From positions 62,001-126,000 of the forward strand of contig JBCCQA010000006.1 in NCBI GenBank assembly GCA_039024635.1: a stretch of DNA of 64,000 nucleotides. Reading direction: 5' to 3'. Positions within the stretch are counted from its first letter, which is position 1. Each line of letters begins with the position of its first letter. The DNA comes from Kuafuiihalomonas sp039024635 (lineage in GTDB: Bacteria > Myxococcota > Kuafuiibacteriia > Kuafuiibacteriales > Kuafuiibacteriaceae). Position numbers and translations under genes: made by a program. Positions 6,729-17,400 of the stretch are shown here, piece after piece. The notes beneath the pieces are model-generated. The model saw only the letters and a list, made by a program, of their open reading frames with translations. It searched no databases and was not told where the DNA came from.

Positions 6729-9659
6729 ATGTCTGGGTCGGCCGAGACCGTGACGCTCAGGGTGACCCTGCGCCACGCGACACTCGACGAGTTCATCGAG
6801 CGACACGCCGAGCACGTCTCCTCGGGTGGACTGTTCGTTCGGACCCGCTCGCCGAAGGCGACGGGTACCAAAGTTCACTTCGAGCTCAAGCTGGCCGACG
6901 GCCAGGTCGCGCTCAAAGGCACCGGGGTCGTGGTGTCGGTCCGCCAGGACGACCGTCCGGGGATGAGCCTTCGTTTCAGCGAACTCGACGACGAGGCCCG
7001 AGGGGTCGTGGACCGAATGGTCGAGACCCACGGGGAGGGTGCTTTGGCTCCTACGCCCCTCGCTCTGAAGCTGCCCGGCTCCTCCACCGACATCCTTCGA
7101 AGGGGATGGGCCACCGGAGACATCTCGCCGAGCTGGCCGGTCGCAGACTATTCCGGGGTCTCCGCCACCGGTCCGCTGAGGTCTCCGTCGGACATCGGCG
7201 CGGCCAAAGAGCAGACGAAGCCCAACAGGGGGGACGCCACGCCAGTCAAAGTTCCTTCGGCGTCCACCATGCCGCCCTTCGAGTCGGCTTCGGCCGATCT
7301 CGCCCGCCCCGCAGAAGCCGGGCCACCCGAGGCCGAGCCGGCGGAGCCGAGCGAAGGTGCCCAGACCGGCCCTTTCACCGAAGACCTCGCTTCCGATTCC
7401 CAGCCGAGCCCCGAGCCTTCGGGTGCCGAGGACCCATCCATCGACCACGAGGCTTCGAGTGAAGAAGCCAAGGCCAAGGCCGAGCCTGAGGAGGAGTCCG
7501 AGGACGTCGAGCTGGAGTTCGAAGATGCGGTGGGCTTCGACGAGCTTCCCGATAGCGAGGCGGCTTCGGCGGACCCCGCTTGGAACGAAGCGACCCGCGT
7601 CGACGAGAAAGCATCCCTGGACTCGACGGGAGACGTCGACGAAAGAGCATCCCTGGACTCGACGGGAGACGTCGACGAAGAAGCATCCCTGGATACGACG
7701 GGAGACGTTGACACCGATGAGACTTCTTTTGCCGGACTCTTGGAGAGCAGCCCGAGTACCGCGCCGCTCGCTCAGACTGAAGACTTGCCGACCGGTCCCC
7801 TGACCGACGCGCCCCAGAGCGAAGCACCGACGGGTGACGTTTGGCCGGGAGGACGAGGCGAAGACGAGCAAACGCTCTCCGGCGAGCAGGACGACTTCGA
7901 AGCCGTCACCGAGATGGGCCCTGCCGCCTCCCCAGCCGACGAGGGGGAAGTGGACGTGGACGTCGATCTCGGAAGCGAGTTCCCTCTCGCCCGCGACGAC
8001 GAGTCGATTCAGGATACGGGGGCCGGACTTCCCACCGATCCACAGATTCGACTGGATTCAGGTCTTCAGGGCCCGGCCCCCCACGACAGGTCCATGGACC
8101 TGGTAGAGGACGAGATCCGCGCGGTCGGCATCGACCTCGACGCGCGACGCGTTCGCATCGGGACGCTCGAGCGGCGGGAGTTTCGTTGGCTCACTCCGGC
8201 CGTCGGCTTGCCCGCCCTGGTGGGGCTACTGGACGACGGAACGCTGATCGCGGGAACCCGGGCCGAGCGTCGCGCCGAAGAGGACAGCGCCGCCACTGTA
8301 GCCCCAGTGGAGATCTTGCTCGGGGTTCGGGACGGCGCCCTGAGCGACCCTGGCCTTCCAGCTCTTGATTGGGGCCCCCGGGGCGGGAGCATCCAGCTCG
8401 GCGAGGCCACCTTCCCGGCCTATGAGCTCCTTGTCAGCCTTGCGAAGTGCATCCAGCAGACGATTCAGGAGTCGTTGACCGACTCGAATGACTACCGCGC
8501 CTTCGTCAGCCTTCCCCCCGAGATCGACGATGGCTGTGTCTCACTTCTTCGAACCGCATTCCGAGAGGCCGGACTTCCTGTCGCCGAGTTCGACGTCGGA
8601 CCTCGATCCCTTCTCACCGCCTTCGGTTTGGATGAACAGCCGGACAGGCACATCCTCGTCGTCTCCATCGGTGAGACCAGAAGTCAGCTCAGCGTCGTTC
8701 GAGGCCTTCGGGCCGTGGCCGAAGTCGTAGTCGACGACGTATCGGCCCGGGCGATCGACGACCACATCGTAGGCCTGATCGTAACCGCGCTGCTGCAGCA
8801 CTCGAATGAGGACCATCGAGGTGATGCAGGTTCTCAGCTACGCCTTCGGGAGGCAGTGGCTTTAGCCAGGAACGATCTCAAGAGAACGCCTCAGGTCGAC
8901 GTCGAAACCGCCCTTCCCGGACCGGAGGGTCGGCTCATCCCTCGGGCCTTCAAGCTCGACCGTACGCAGATCTACCAGGCGACCGAGCAGACAACCGGTC
9001 GCCTGCACGAGCACCTCGTCCAGCTGCTCCGGGAGGCCGGTGTGGATCCACGGAGCCTGGGTGCAGTGGTCCTGGCGGGCGAAGGCGCCACGTTTCCACC
9101 CTTCGAACAGGTCCTATCCCGGCTGTGCGACCGAGAGCCGAGCACAACCGCGCCTCCTGCCATGGCCAGGGTACTGGGCTTGGCCAAGATGGGTCGGGCC
9201 GTAGAGCAGGAGATCGTCGCCCGTCGTCCCGACACCCTCGACGAGTCGGTGGGAGTGGGCCTTCCGGGAGGCCGCTTCAAGGTGCTGGTCCCAGCCGGCT
9301 CGAAGCTCCCGGTGCGCGTGCTCCGGGTCCAGCCGCTTCGAGCCAGTCAAAGCGAGTTCGTCCTCGACCTTCTGCAGGGCAACGGCGAGCGAATCAGCTC
9401 TTGTAAGGCCCTGGGCGAAGTCGCGTTGCGCGGACTTCCCAAGTCCCCAAGCGGCTTGAAGATCGAGATGGAGCTCACTGTCGGGGAGACGGGCGTCTTG
9501 GACGTTCGGCTGCGAGAACCCAAGTCGGGCATGCAAGAGACCGCCCGCTTCGCCACTTCCCAGGCCACGGAAGATATCCCCAAGCCTACCCCGAGCGCCG
9601 AAGCCGAGTCGGGTGAAGGCTCGAAGGGCTTCCTAGGTCGCCTCTTCGGCCGAAGCTAG
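6729..9659 (+). CDS. PilZ domain fused by an acidic linker to a degenerate Hsp70-like domain
   Basis: A 976-residue protein in three parts. Residues about 5-105 form a PilZ-like domain of the myxobacterial type ('SSGGLFVRT' and a 'GVVVSVRQDDRPGMSLRF' strand). Residues about 130-455 are a low-complexity Asp/Glu/Ser/Pro linker with three exact-length 12-residue repeats. From about residue 462 an actin/Hsp70-type fold follows: 'GIDLDARRVRIG' (467 on), a phosphate-2-like strand 'ILVVSIGETRSQLSVV' (642 on) and an adenosine-like loop 'VVLAGEGATFPPFEQVL' (from about 780), then a DnaK-like beta substrate domain (about 840-955). In true Hsp70 the first two motifs read DLGTT and DLGGGT; here the Gly/Thr residues are mostly lost, so ATP hydrolysis is doubtful. 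No signal peptide, so cytoplasmic. Role unknown. Confidence 0.8.
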   Translation: MSGSAETVTLRVTLRHATLDEFIERHAEHVSSGGLFVRTRSPKATGTKVHFELKLADGQVALKGTGVVVSVRQDDRPGMSLRFSELDDEARGVVDRMVETHGEGALAPTPLALKLPGSSTDILRRGWATGDISPSWPVADYSGVSATGPLRSPSDIGAAKEQTKPNRGDATPVKVPSASTMPPFESASADLARPAEAGPPEAEPAEPSEGAQTGPFTEDLASDSQPSPEPSGAEDPSIDHEASSEEAKAKAEPEEESEDVELEFEDAVGFDELPDSEAASADPAWNEATRVDEKASLDSTGDVDERASLDSTGDVDEEASLDTTGDVDTDETSFAGLLESSPSTAPLAQTEDLPTGPLTDAPQSEAPTGDVWPGGRGEDEQTLSGEQDDFEAVTEMGPAASPADEGEVDVDVDLGSEFPLARDDESIQDTGAGLPTDPQIRLDSGLQGPAPHDRSMDLVEDEIRAVGIDLDARRVRIGTLERREFRWLTPAVGLPALVGLLDDGTLIAGTRAERRAEEDSAATVAPVEILLGVRDGALSDPGLPALDWGPRGGSIQLGEATFPAYELLVSLAKCIQQTIQESLTDSNDYRAFVSLPPEIDDGCVSLLRTAFREAGLPVAEFDVGPRSLLTAFGLDEQPDRHILVVSIGETRSQLSVVRGLRAVAEVVVDDVSARAIDDHIVGLIVTALLQHSNEDHRGDAGSQLRLREAVALARNDLKRTPQVDVETALPGPEGRLIPRAFKLDRTQIYQATEQTTGRLHEHLVQLLREAGVDPRSLGAVVLAGEGATFPPFEQVLSRLCDREPSTTAPPAMARVLGLAKMGRAVEQEIVARRPDTLDESVGVGLPGGRFKVLVPAGSKLPVRVLRVQPLRASQSEFVLDLLQGNGERISSCKALGEVALRGLPKSPSGLKIEMELTVGETGVLDVRLREPKSGMQETARFATSQATEDIPKPTPSAEAESGEGSKGFLGRLFGRS
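7602..7709 (+). repeat. Three tandem 36-bp coding repeats
   Basis: Three head-to-tail 36-bp units (7602-7637, 7638-7673, 7674-7709) encode near-identical 12-residue blocks of the type D-E-x-A-S-L-D-(S/T)-T-G-D-V within the acidic linker of the PilZ-Hsp70-like protein. The unit length is a multiple of three, so copy number can change without a frameshift. Confidence 0.9.
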
Positions 9660-9666
9660 AAGACGG

Positions 9667-11007
9667 CTAGATCCGCACGAGCTCTAGCGCGTCTCTCACC
9701 GAGCCTTGGGCAGCCCGGTCGAGCATGTCGTCGGCGGGTGATCGCCGGCGCGCCGCGAGATCTCTCAGAGGCTGGAGGCATTCGGCGCAATCGGGCGCAC
9801 CTCGCGCCAAGCGATCGTAGGCGAGCTCCACCAACCACTCGCAAAGCTCGGCGACCCCTCCGGCCGGGCTTTCGGCCTCCATGCCTTCACGCGCGATTCG
9901 AGGCTGGAGAGCACGAAGCGCTTCATAGTTCAAAGCGGCGAGGCGTTCCTCGACCTGGCCACGGACGTTCTCTTCGTCCAGGAGACCGCGCCAAAATCCG
10001 GCCACGGCGGTCACGAACATGGGCGGCAGGCAGTCGGCGCTTCGCAGCTCCACATAGCCCTTGGCCCGAACCTCCGGAAAGAAAGTGGTCAAATGGTCCA
10101 GGAGGTCCCGGACCGTGACCGGCGTACCTTCGAAACCGTCCTTGACGTACTCGGAGAAGGGCTTGCCTGGGGGCGGAATAAATCGACCGTCGCGGATGAA
10201 GAACATCGGCGGAAGCCTGTAGGCCCGCTCCAGGATTCGGTCGACGGTCAGCCCTTTGTCGTCGAGCATCTCGGGCCATATCCCACAGCGCTCAGCGTCA
10301 GTCTCCAGCCAGATCTGGTAGCGAAGCGTCTTGAAACCGTTGGCCTTGCCGCGGGTGAAAGGAGAGGCCGAAACGAGCGCGGCGAGGAAAGGCGAAGCTC
10401 GGACCGCCGTCCGCACCTTGTCGGTCAGGTTCTTCTGGTCTTTGAAGTCAACCGTACACTGAATGGATGCCGTGAGGTGCATCATCTCCAGCGCACGCGC
10501 GCCTCGAGACCCCAGATAGCGGCGCATCATGTCGTAGCGGGGCTTGGGCATCTTGGGCGCGTCCTCGAGGTGGACGAAGGGCTGATGACCCAGGCACCAA
10601 AAACCAAGCTTCCGCTCCGCACCCGCCCGACGCAGGTCGTCGCAGTAAGAGAGCATCTCGTCCCGAAGCGCCTTGAGCGCTCGGTGAGGGCGCGTGGCGT
10701 ACTCGATTTGGCCTCCGGGCTCGAGGCTGACCGCTTGCCCGTCTCCCTTGAGGCCGACCAGCGCCCCATTCTCTTCCCGCTCCGGATTCCAACCCCGCGC
10801 CTTTCCGATGTCGGCCAAGAGCGCAGCGATGGTATCGTGCTCGACCGGAAGCCCCGACGCCTCGGCGAACCCGAAAAGCTCGAACTCGGTACCCACCATC
10901 CACTCGGACTCGGGCTTCGAAGCACCCAGAAAGAGACCGTGTAGGTCCTCTTCCGACGTCGCAGACACGGGGCGCTCGAGTAGGTCGTCCCCTCCGGACG
11001 AGATCAT
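9667..11007 (-). CDS. gshA: Glutamate-cysteine ligase, plant/proteobacterial type (GCS2)
   Basis: A 446-residue enzyme joining L-Glu and L-Cys through the gamma-carboxyl, the first step of glutathione synthesis. Family features are 'GTEFELFGF' near the N-terminus, 'SLEPGGQIEYAT' (substrate loop), 'MMHLTASIQCTVDF', and 'GYVELRSADCLPPMF' near the C-terminus. The ATG at 11007 is chosen because a longer open frame to 11379 would run antisense over the next gene and adds a low-complexity, non-family extension. No gshB is visible nearby. It is convergent with the PilZ-Hsp70-like gene (7-bp gap) and divergent from the transglutaminase gene. Confidence 0.92.
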   Translation of the reverse strand: MISSGGDDLLERPVSATSEEDLHGLFLGASKPESEWMVGTEFELFGFAEASGLPVEHDTIAALLADIGKARGWNPEREENGALVGLKGDGQAVSLEPGGQIEYATRPHRALKALRDEMLSYCDDLRRAGAERKLGFWCLGHQPFVHLEDAPKMPKPRYDMMRRYLGSRGARALEMMHLTASIQCTVDFKDQKNLTDKVRTAVRASPFLAALVSASPFTRGKANGFKTLRYQIWLETDAERCGIWPEMLDDKGLTVDRILERAYRLPPMFFIRDGRFIPPPGKPFSEYVKDGFEGTPVTVRDLLDHLTTFFPEVRAKGYVELRSADCLPPMFVTAVAGFWRGLLDEENVRGQVEERLAALNYEALRALQPRIAREGMEAESPAGGVAELCEWLVELAYDRLARGAPDCAECLQPLRDLAARRRSPADDMLDRAAQGSVRDALELVRI

Positions 11008-11136
11008 CGGCTTCGACACGCTGCACGAAGGGAACAGGTCGGGAGAACGCTCGCAAGCGGGACCGCCCCAACCCCAGCCCATCCTCCGGGTGCGGCATCT
11101 TGCATGCAGCCCTGGCCTTGGCCAAGCTGAGGCTTC

Positions 11137-14100
11137 GTGGCGGCCTGGGTCACTACCTTCGCCCTCGCCCTTGCGGCGCCATCCTGGAGCCAAGGGCTCA
11201 GAACGCCCCCCGAACCCCTGACCTCCGATGCACTTTGGGCGGCCTGGCTTCAGGCCGAGAGCGAAGACCTGGGCGCCGAGTTCGTCGACGGTCTGCCTTC
11301 CCGCGAGGGTGGTTTCGTCATTCCCTGGATGAAGGCCGTCATCGCTCAGCGGAGAGGAGATCGCGCAACGGCCGTCCAAGGTTTCGAAGCCGTCGGCTTG
11401 GCCCCCTGGATGGTCCTGAAGTCCAAACAGACCAAGGTCATCGCCGACGCCCTCGGGCCATCTGGGCGGATACGAGCGGGTAGCTGGACCAACGCCAGGC
11501 CCGACCAGGAAATCCAGGCCTCGCGGCCCATCGACTTCGGTCGGGGCGGTCGGGTGTTACTGTCCGTCGCCGCGGGCGGACCTTGGCGCCTTCTGATCGA
11601 CGGGAAGGTCGTCGCTCGAGGAGCGGCGGGGGAAATGGAGAGCCAGCCCGTCCTCCTCCTTGGGCGAGGGCGGCACGAACTGGAGCTCCGCTTCGTTCCC
11701 GAGGAGCACGGGGCCATTTGGCTGCGAGCGAGCGACGGCCGTGGCTGGCCCAGGCCTGAAGTCTGGAGAGACACGCCGGACGCGAGGCCTGGAGAGGCCA
11801 CGTCTTCGGTTCGATCCGCGGCTTTGCCGGCCGAGAAGCCGTCAGGACCGAGCCTGGTCCAGGGGTTGGCCGAAGGTCTGCGAGGAGGGCCGGCCCGAGG
11901 GGCCCGGGTTCTGTCCGAGCTGGTCGTGCTCGAACCCGAGAACGCGGGCGCGTGGGCGTGGCTCAGCCGGTGGGATCCCAGCCGACGGGTCGAAGCCGCC
12001 GAGCGCTCGGTCGAACTCGCACCCCACGACCCCGCTGGTTGGGCCGTTCTAGCCGAGGCCTGCGGTGATCTCCGCTGGCGGCGGGCGCAGCTCGCCTTGC
12101 GTGAAGGCTTGGAGCGTGCGCCCGAGCATCCGGGACTCAGAAGAGCGAGCGCCGCATTTGCGTTCGACCGACTCGACGCCGGACTCTCCGCGCTTCGGTG
12201 GCTTGATCCGGGCCGCCCGCTGGAAGCGGCGGAGCGGGCTCGCATGTGGGAGTCCCTGGGCCGGCCCGAGCAAGCCCTGGCCGAAGCCCGCCTAGCCCTG
12301 GATGCCCTACCGATGCGGACCGATCTTCGGAGCTTGGTCATGCGCATCGAAGCCAAGGCAGGTCGGCCCGAGGTCGTACTTCGCCAGGCCACGAGCGCTC
12401 GGGCCCTTGCGCCCGACCTCCCTCGCTGGTGGTTCGCGACGGCCCGATGGATGAGGGCGGTCGACACGTCGGCGGCCGAAGTTGCCCTCGGACAAGCCCG
12501 CGCACGCTTCCCTCTCCACGCTGAGCCCTTGGTGATCGAAGCCGAGTGGGCGCTGATGCGAGGGCTCCCCGTTCGAGCCCTTATCGAGCAAGCGGCTCGG
12601 ATCGAACCAGAACGTCGAGACCTGCGGCGGTGGGTGGCGCACACGGCATCTGAGCGGGCCGAGCTTCCGCCCCTACCCCCAGTGGGCCCAGATGAGCGAC
12701 GCCACGGAGCAGCGGTCCTCCTGGACGAGCGACGTTTCGAGGTCGCGGCCGACGGTTGGTCTCGGGTGCAGGAGCGAGTCGTCCGCCTCCTCAATCCCGC
12801 TCGGGCCGAGTCCTTGATCGAGCACGTCGTCGCCTACGCCCCGGGACGTGAGCGATTGGAGATCTTGGATGCCTCGCTGTTCCGCGCCGATGGCAAGGTG
12901 CTTCCACCTTCGTCCATTCGAGACGAAGCCCAAGACGAGCCGATTGACGGGATGTACGTCGACACGCGGCATCGCATCATTCGATTCGAGAGCCTCGAGG
13001 CTGGAGACGTCATCCGCCTCGTGACACGAACCGAGAGCCGAGGACCCGACATCTTCGGCGGCTTCGTGGGAAGTGTGGAGGCAGTTCGAGATCTCTGGCC
13101 CGTTCTCGAAGCCCGGGTCGTCCTCGAGCACCCGGTGGAACGACCCCTTCGCGCCTTTGCCCGAGGACTCCAGGAGCGTCCCTCCCGGCGACGAGAGGAC
13201 ATCGTGCGAAGGACTTGGACGGCAAGCTCGCTCGCGCCAATTCCTCGAGAGCCCTTGGGTCCAGCCTACGTCGATTTTGGACCTTTCGTCAGCACGAGCT
13301 CCTACCGAGACTGGACCGAGCTCGCCCGGTGGTACGCCGAGCTCGTGCGCCCGCAGCGCATCCTCGACGTTCCAACTCGAGCCGCAGGACGACGGGCTAC
13401 CGAAGGGCTGACTGAGCCTCCAGCCATCGTCGACCGACTGTTTCGATTGACCGTGGATGAGACTCGCTACGTCGGCATCGAGCTCGGAATCCACGGCTGG
13501 AAGCCTCACAAGGCTTCGGAGGTCTTTCGTCGGGGCTACGGAGACTGCAAAGACAAGGCGACCCTCCTCTCGGCCTGGCTGGCCGACCACGGCATTGCAT
13601 CCAGCATCGTGCTCGTGCGTACGGCAGACCGTGGCTTGTTTCCCGAAGAGGCACCGAGCATGTGGGCCTTCAACCACGCGGTCCTCTACGTCCCATCTTT
13701 GGATCGGTTCCTGGACCCGACCGCGGAGTTCACGCCGTCGATGGAGCTCCCGAGCCTGGACCAAGGCGCCATGGGCCTCGTCGTGCCCGTCGACGGTGAA
13801 GGACGTCTTGTCCGCTTGCCGCTCAGCCGGGCCGAAGACAATGCGAACGAGGGGCAGGTGACGGTGTCAATCGAAGCCGATGGGAGGATGAGCGTCGACG
13901 GCCGAGAGCACTTCCTGGGCGCTCCCGCGGCCGACGCCCGTCGAGACTTTGAGGACCAAGGAAGCCGCATCGAGCGGCTTGAGCAACAGCTGTCCGCTAT
14001 CTTCCCCGGTCTGGAGCTGGCGCGCGCTCGTTTCGAGGATCAGGGCCAAGCCTTCGTCTACGAATACGAGGCCGCCATCGGCAGCCATGGAAGGCTAAGT

Positions 14101-14460
14101 GAAGCCCAGCTTCGAATTCCGACATCACTCTACAGACACGAGCTGTCCGACGCCTACGCTGGACCGTCCGAGCGCAGCACCGATCTCGTATTGGCCCACC
14201 CTTGGCGAACGAGAAACGAGGTCGACTATCGCCTTCCGGTCGGAGCCAGGGTCGCGAGCTTGCCCGATCCGGTGGAGGTACGAGGCCCGAACTTGAGCTT
14301 CAAGCAGAGCATCGAAGCAACGAAGCTGGGTTTCAAAGTGGTGGACGAAGTCGAGATATCCAAGCGCCGGCTCGACGTCGCCGACTATCCCGAGTTCCGC
14401 CAGGCCTGCCGTGCGGCGGACGAAGCCATGCGCCGAGAGATCGTGATCGAGCTGCCATGA
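11137..14460 (+). CDS. Exported DUF3857/transglutaminase-like protein with TPR-type N-terminal half, intact triad
   Basis: A 1107-residue protein with a short signal peptide (first 19 residues, ending 'APSWSQG'). Residues about 230-510 are Ala/Leu/Arg-rich helical repeats resembling TPRs. A DUF3857 beta domain follows (about 530-720). A transglutaminase-like core then shows a complete papain-type triad: Cys804 in 'YGDCKDKA', His847 in 'FNHAVLY' and Asp860 in 'FLDPT'. The C-terminal 200 residues are a further beta domain. DUF3857-transglutaminase proteins are common in Myxococcota and Bacteroidota but their substrates are not established. Start is GTG at 11137, 4 bp after a GAGG-type ribosome site. 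The stop overlaps the next gene's ATG, so the pair is coupled. Confidence 0.82.
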   Translation: MAAWVTTFALALAAPSWSQGLRTPPEPLTSDALWAAWLQAESEDLGAEFVDGLPSREGGFVIPWMKAVIAQRRGDRATAVQGFEAVGLAPWMVLKSKQTKVIADALGPSGRIRAGSWTNARPDQEIQASRPIDFGRGGRVLLSVAAGGPWRLLIDGKVVARGAAGEMESQPVLLLGRGRHELELRFVPEEHGAIWLRASDGRGWPRPEVWRDTPDARPGEATSSVRSAALPAEKPSGPSLVQGLAEGLRGGPARGARVLSELVVLEPENAGAWAWLSRWDPSRRVEAAERSVELAPHDPAGWAVLAEACGDLRWRRAQLALREGLERAPEHPGLRRASAAFAFDRLDAGLSALRWLDPGRPLEAAERARMWESLGRPEQALAEARLALDALPMRTDLRSLVMRIEAKAGRPEVVLRQATSARALAPDLPRWWFATARWMRAVDTSAAEVALGQARARFPLHAEPLVIEAEWALMRGLPVRALIEQAARIEPERRDLRRWVAHTASERAELPPLPPVGPDERRHGAAVLLDERRFEVAADGWSRVQERVVRLLNPARAESLIEHVVAYAPGRERLEILDASLFRADGKVLPPSSIRDEAQDEPIDGMYVDTRHRIIRFESLEAGDVIRLVTRTESRGPDIFGGFVGSVEAVRDLWPVLEARVVLEHPVERPLRAFARGLQERPSRRREDIVRRTWTASSLAPIPREPLGPAYVDFGPFVSTSSYRDWTELARWYAELVRPQRILDVPTRAAGRRATEGLTEPPAIVDRLFRLTVDETRYVGIELGIHGWKPHKASEVFRRGYGDCKDKATLLSAWLADHGIASSIVLVRTADRGLFPEEAPSMWAFNHAVLYVPSLDRFLDPTAEFTPSMELPSLDQGAMGLVVPVDGEGRLVRLPLSRAEDNANEGQVTVSIEADGRMSVDGREHFLGAPAADARRDFEDQGSRIERLEQQLSAIFPGLELARARFEDQGQAFVYEYEAAIGSHGRLSEAQLRIPTSLYRHELSDAYAGPSERSTDLVLAHPWRTRNEVDYRLPVGARVASLPDPVEVRGPNLSFKQSIEATKLGFKVVDEVEISKRRLDVADYPEFRQACRAADEAMRREIVIELP

Positions 14461-17400
14461 GACGCGCCGCACTGGGTCTATGCTTTCTGCTTGGGTGCGC
14501 CACGCCTCGTGAGCAGCTGCGCGTGGGCCCACTGGTCGAGGATCTCCCCCTTGGCGAACCCACGGGCCTGTGGCCAGGACTGGCCGCCATGGAGGCCGTG
14601 GATCCGGAAGCGGCGGGGCGTGCATGGAGCGATCACATTCTCGCCCAACCCCGGTCGGCCTCCGCCGTCACGGCGGCCGAGCTCCTATCCCAGCTCGAGC
14701 TCCCCTACCTCGCTCGCTTCGTGAAACGGGCGGAGAGCGCGCCGATTGGTGAAGCGGTCCAGGCCCGTCTGGCCTGGACCGGCTGGAGCGATGCTACAGA
14801 GCATTGGGTTCGCGCCATGCAGGCCCGAGCGCTCGACCGAGATGGCGGCTGGACGGCACGGGCAGAACGCGGCGGGCGACTGAGAGCCGGTGGAGGCGCG
14901 GCCAGCGGACTCCATCGACTCGAGAGCTGCGCCCGCTTCTCGACCAGAACAACCATCACGGCTTGGGTTTGGAGCGACGCCTTTGGCGAGATTCGTCTCG
15001 ATGGCGTTGTGCTCCGAGACGGAGATCGACCCAGCGTCGACTTGGAGGTCGAACTCGCGCCAGGTCTCCATCGGCTGGAGGCCGAGCTCCGCATCGACGA
15101 CGAGGACGACGCCCTCGCACTGTGGTTCCCCGAATGGTCCGATCGCGCGGAGCGCTGCACCGACGAAGTACCGGCATCCCGCGAGGTCCGCTGGATCCCT
15201 ACGCCTGAAGCCCGGGGCTGGAAGGAGCGCTTCGTGGCCGCTCGGGTTTCGGAAGCTGGCGTCGCTCGTTGGCCCCGCCAGCGGGAGGCCCTGGTCGCAC
15301 CGGTCCCAGAGCTCGCCCGCCGCTCGCCCGCCTTGATGGGCGCCTGGGCCCGTTGGGCCACGGATCTCGGCGTGTCGGCGGCTCGCGTCCTGGAGGAGTT
15401 GGATGGCGAGCTGAGCCCATGGGGTCGTACGACGCGAGCCACGGCCCTGAGCGGTGTCGATCCTGAGGCAGCCCACGAGATCGTCAAAGCCCTCAATCGA
15501 CCCCGACTCCACTTCGCCTTTCTCATCGAGCAGGGTCGAGGCCAGGAAGCCTTGGCCATCGCCCACCGACTCAAGCCAGGACAGATGAGCACGTCGGAGC
15601 GTATCCGAGCCGCCGACTTCTTCATCCGCAGCGGCTGGCCTGGACTGGCGGACCGCTTCGTCCCCGAGTTCCTGGATCCTCTGGCCGAGGCCAGATGGTT
15701 CGCCCGCTCGGACCTCGGCCGCGCACGTAGGCTGGCCTGTTCTGAGCCGCGCTCCTTGGAATCCCGGCTTCAGTGCGCGGAGTGGGCGCTCGTGGCCGAA
15801 AATCTCGATGAGGCGAAAGAGATGGTGGACGCACTGCACGCCGAGTGTCCGGCTTGGGCGCCGCTGCATCGGCTCCGCCGTCGCTTGACGGGCGTCGGCA
15901 AGGGGAAGGCGGCCGAGGTCCTCGTCGAGCTTCGACGAGCGGGGGAGCGTCGAACCGACTGGGAGCTGGCGCATGAAGGAGAACTCTGGCGGCCCGAGCT
16001 CCCCTTCGAACCGGCTTCGAGGCTGGGGCCCAAGATGAAGGCGGAGCGCGGGGGTGGAAACGACCGCGTGGTGGTGGTCGACCGAAGATGGGAGGACTGG
16101 CTTAGGGGCGGCGCCCGCTGGGCCACCACCCACGTACTGGAGCGGGTCCAGACCAGGGGCGGCATCGACGCGGTTGGTCAGGTATCACCCCCGCCCGATG
16201 CCGCCGTTCTTCGCATTCGGACGCTGAACGGCGAGGGTGCTTCCACGCCGGCGGAACACCGAGAAGGCGCGACCGATCTATCCTTCGTCGATCTCGAACC
16301 GATGGACGGGGCCGAGATCGAGTGGAGTCGAATCGAAGCGACCCCGAGCGACGACGTGGCCACTCGCTTTTCCCATCGAGGTCGGCAGGGGGTCGAGTTT
16401 TCGGAGCTGGTCATTCGAACGCCGAAGGACCTGAAGTTGGCCTGGGCCAGTCTGCAGGGTGCCCCAGAGCCGACCATCTTCGAGACCGACCGGCATCGCC
16501 TACACCGATGGCGGATTGAGGGCGTGCCCCCTTGGCGAGAGGAACCGCACGCACCCCCTCCGCGGGAGCTCCTTCCCATCACCATGGTCTGGGTGGAGGG
16601 TGCCCAGAGCGCAGCCCGGCGACGGAATAGGGAGGCTCTCGCTCTGCCCCCCAGTCCCTGGGCCGCGGCCCTCGGACGCCGCCTGGCGGGCGGGCGAAAG
16701 GGCGCCGAAGCCTACCGCGCCATCTTCGAGTGGGTCCGAGACGAGATAAGCCCCGGGAGCGCCATCGGAGCCCGAGGGCTTCTGGAAGGGCGAGCCGATC
16801 GTACCCGCCTCCTGGCCCAGATGACGGCAGGACTCGGGGGACAGTTCGTCCTTGCCCGAAGCGAAGCTCGATGGCCGAGCAAGATCCCGGACCCTCATCG
16901 CTACGACCGCCCCTTGGTCCTCGCGGAGGCCGAGCCCGGTCGTCTGTGGATGGGCTTCGACGGTCCGTCGAGTTGGTTTGGTCGCCTGCCGGCCGACTAC
17001 CGGGGTGGAGGCCACCTGAAGCCCGACGGTCGAGTCCGCGTCTTCGACGAAGAGGACATCGGCCCCGAGCACCTGGACGTCGTCCTCGAGATCTCGGCCC
17101 AGGACACGGACGGAAAGGGTCGACTTCAGCTGCGGGCCATCGGGCGGTGGCGCGGTCGCCTGCGTGAGATATTGGAGGAGAGTGGTGCTGACGAAGTCGA
17201 GGCCCAGCTGGAGCGCGGACTGTCCGAGGCCCTGGGCACGGTGGACGTCTCCTCATGGGCCCGGACCGAAGACGGGCTGTCGGCGGAGTTCATCGCTCGG
17301 GCCCTCTTTCAAAGGGACGGCCCGAGGCTGCGCATGCGTCGCCTCGACGCGACCCCACTCAGCGAGATCCTCTTGGGCCTTCCGGGTCCGGAGGCTCTGA

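Noticed and set aside
7602..7709. Possible CRISPR array
   Set aside because: The three 36-bp units abut without spacers and are in frame in a coding region, so they are a protein repeat.
11008..11379. N-terminal extension of glutamate-cysteine ligase
   Set aside because: Runs antisense over the start of the transglutaminase-like gene and adds non-family sequence.
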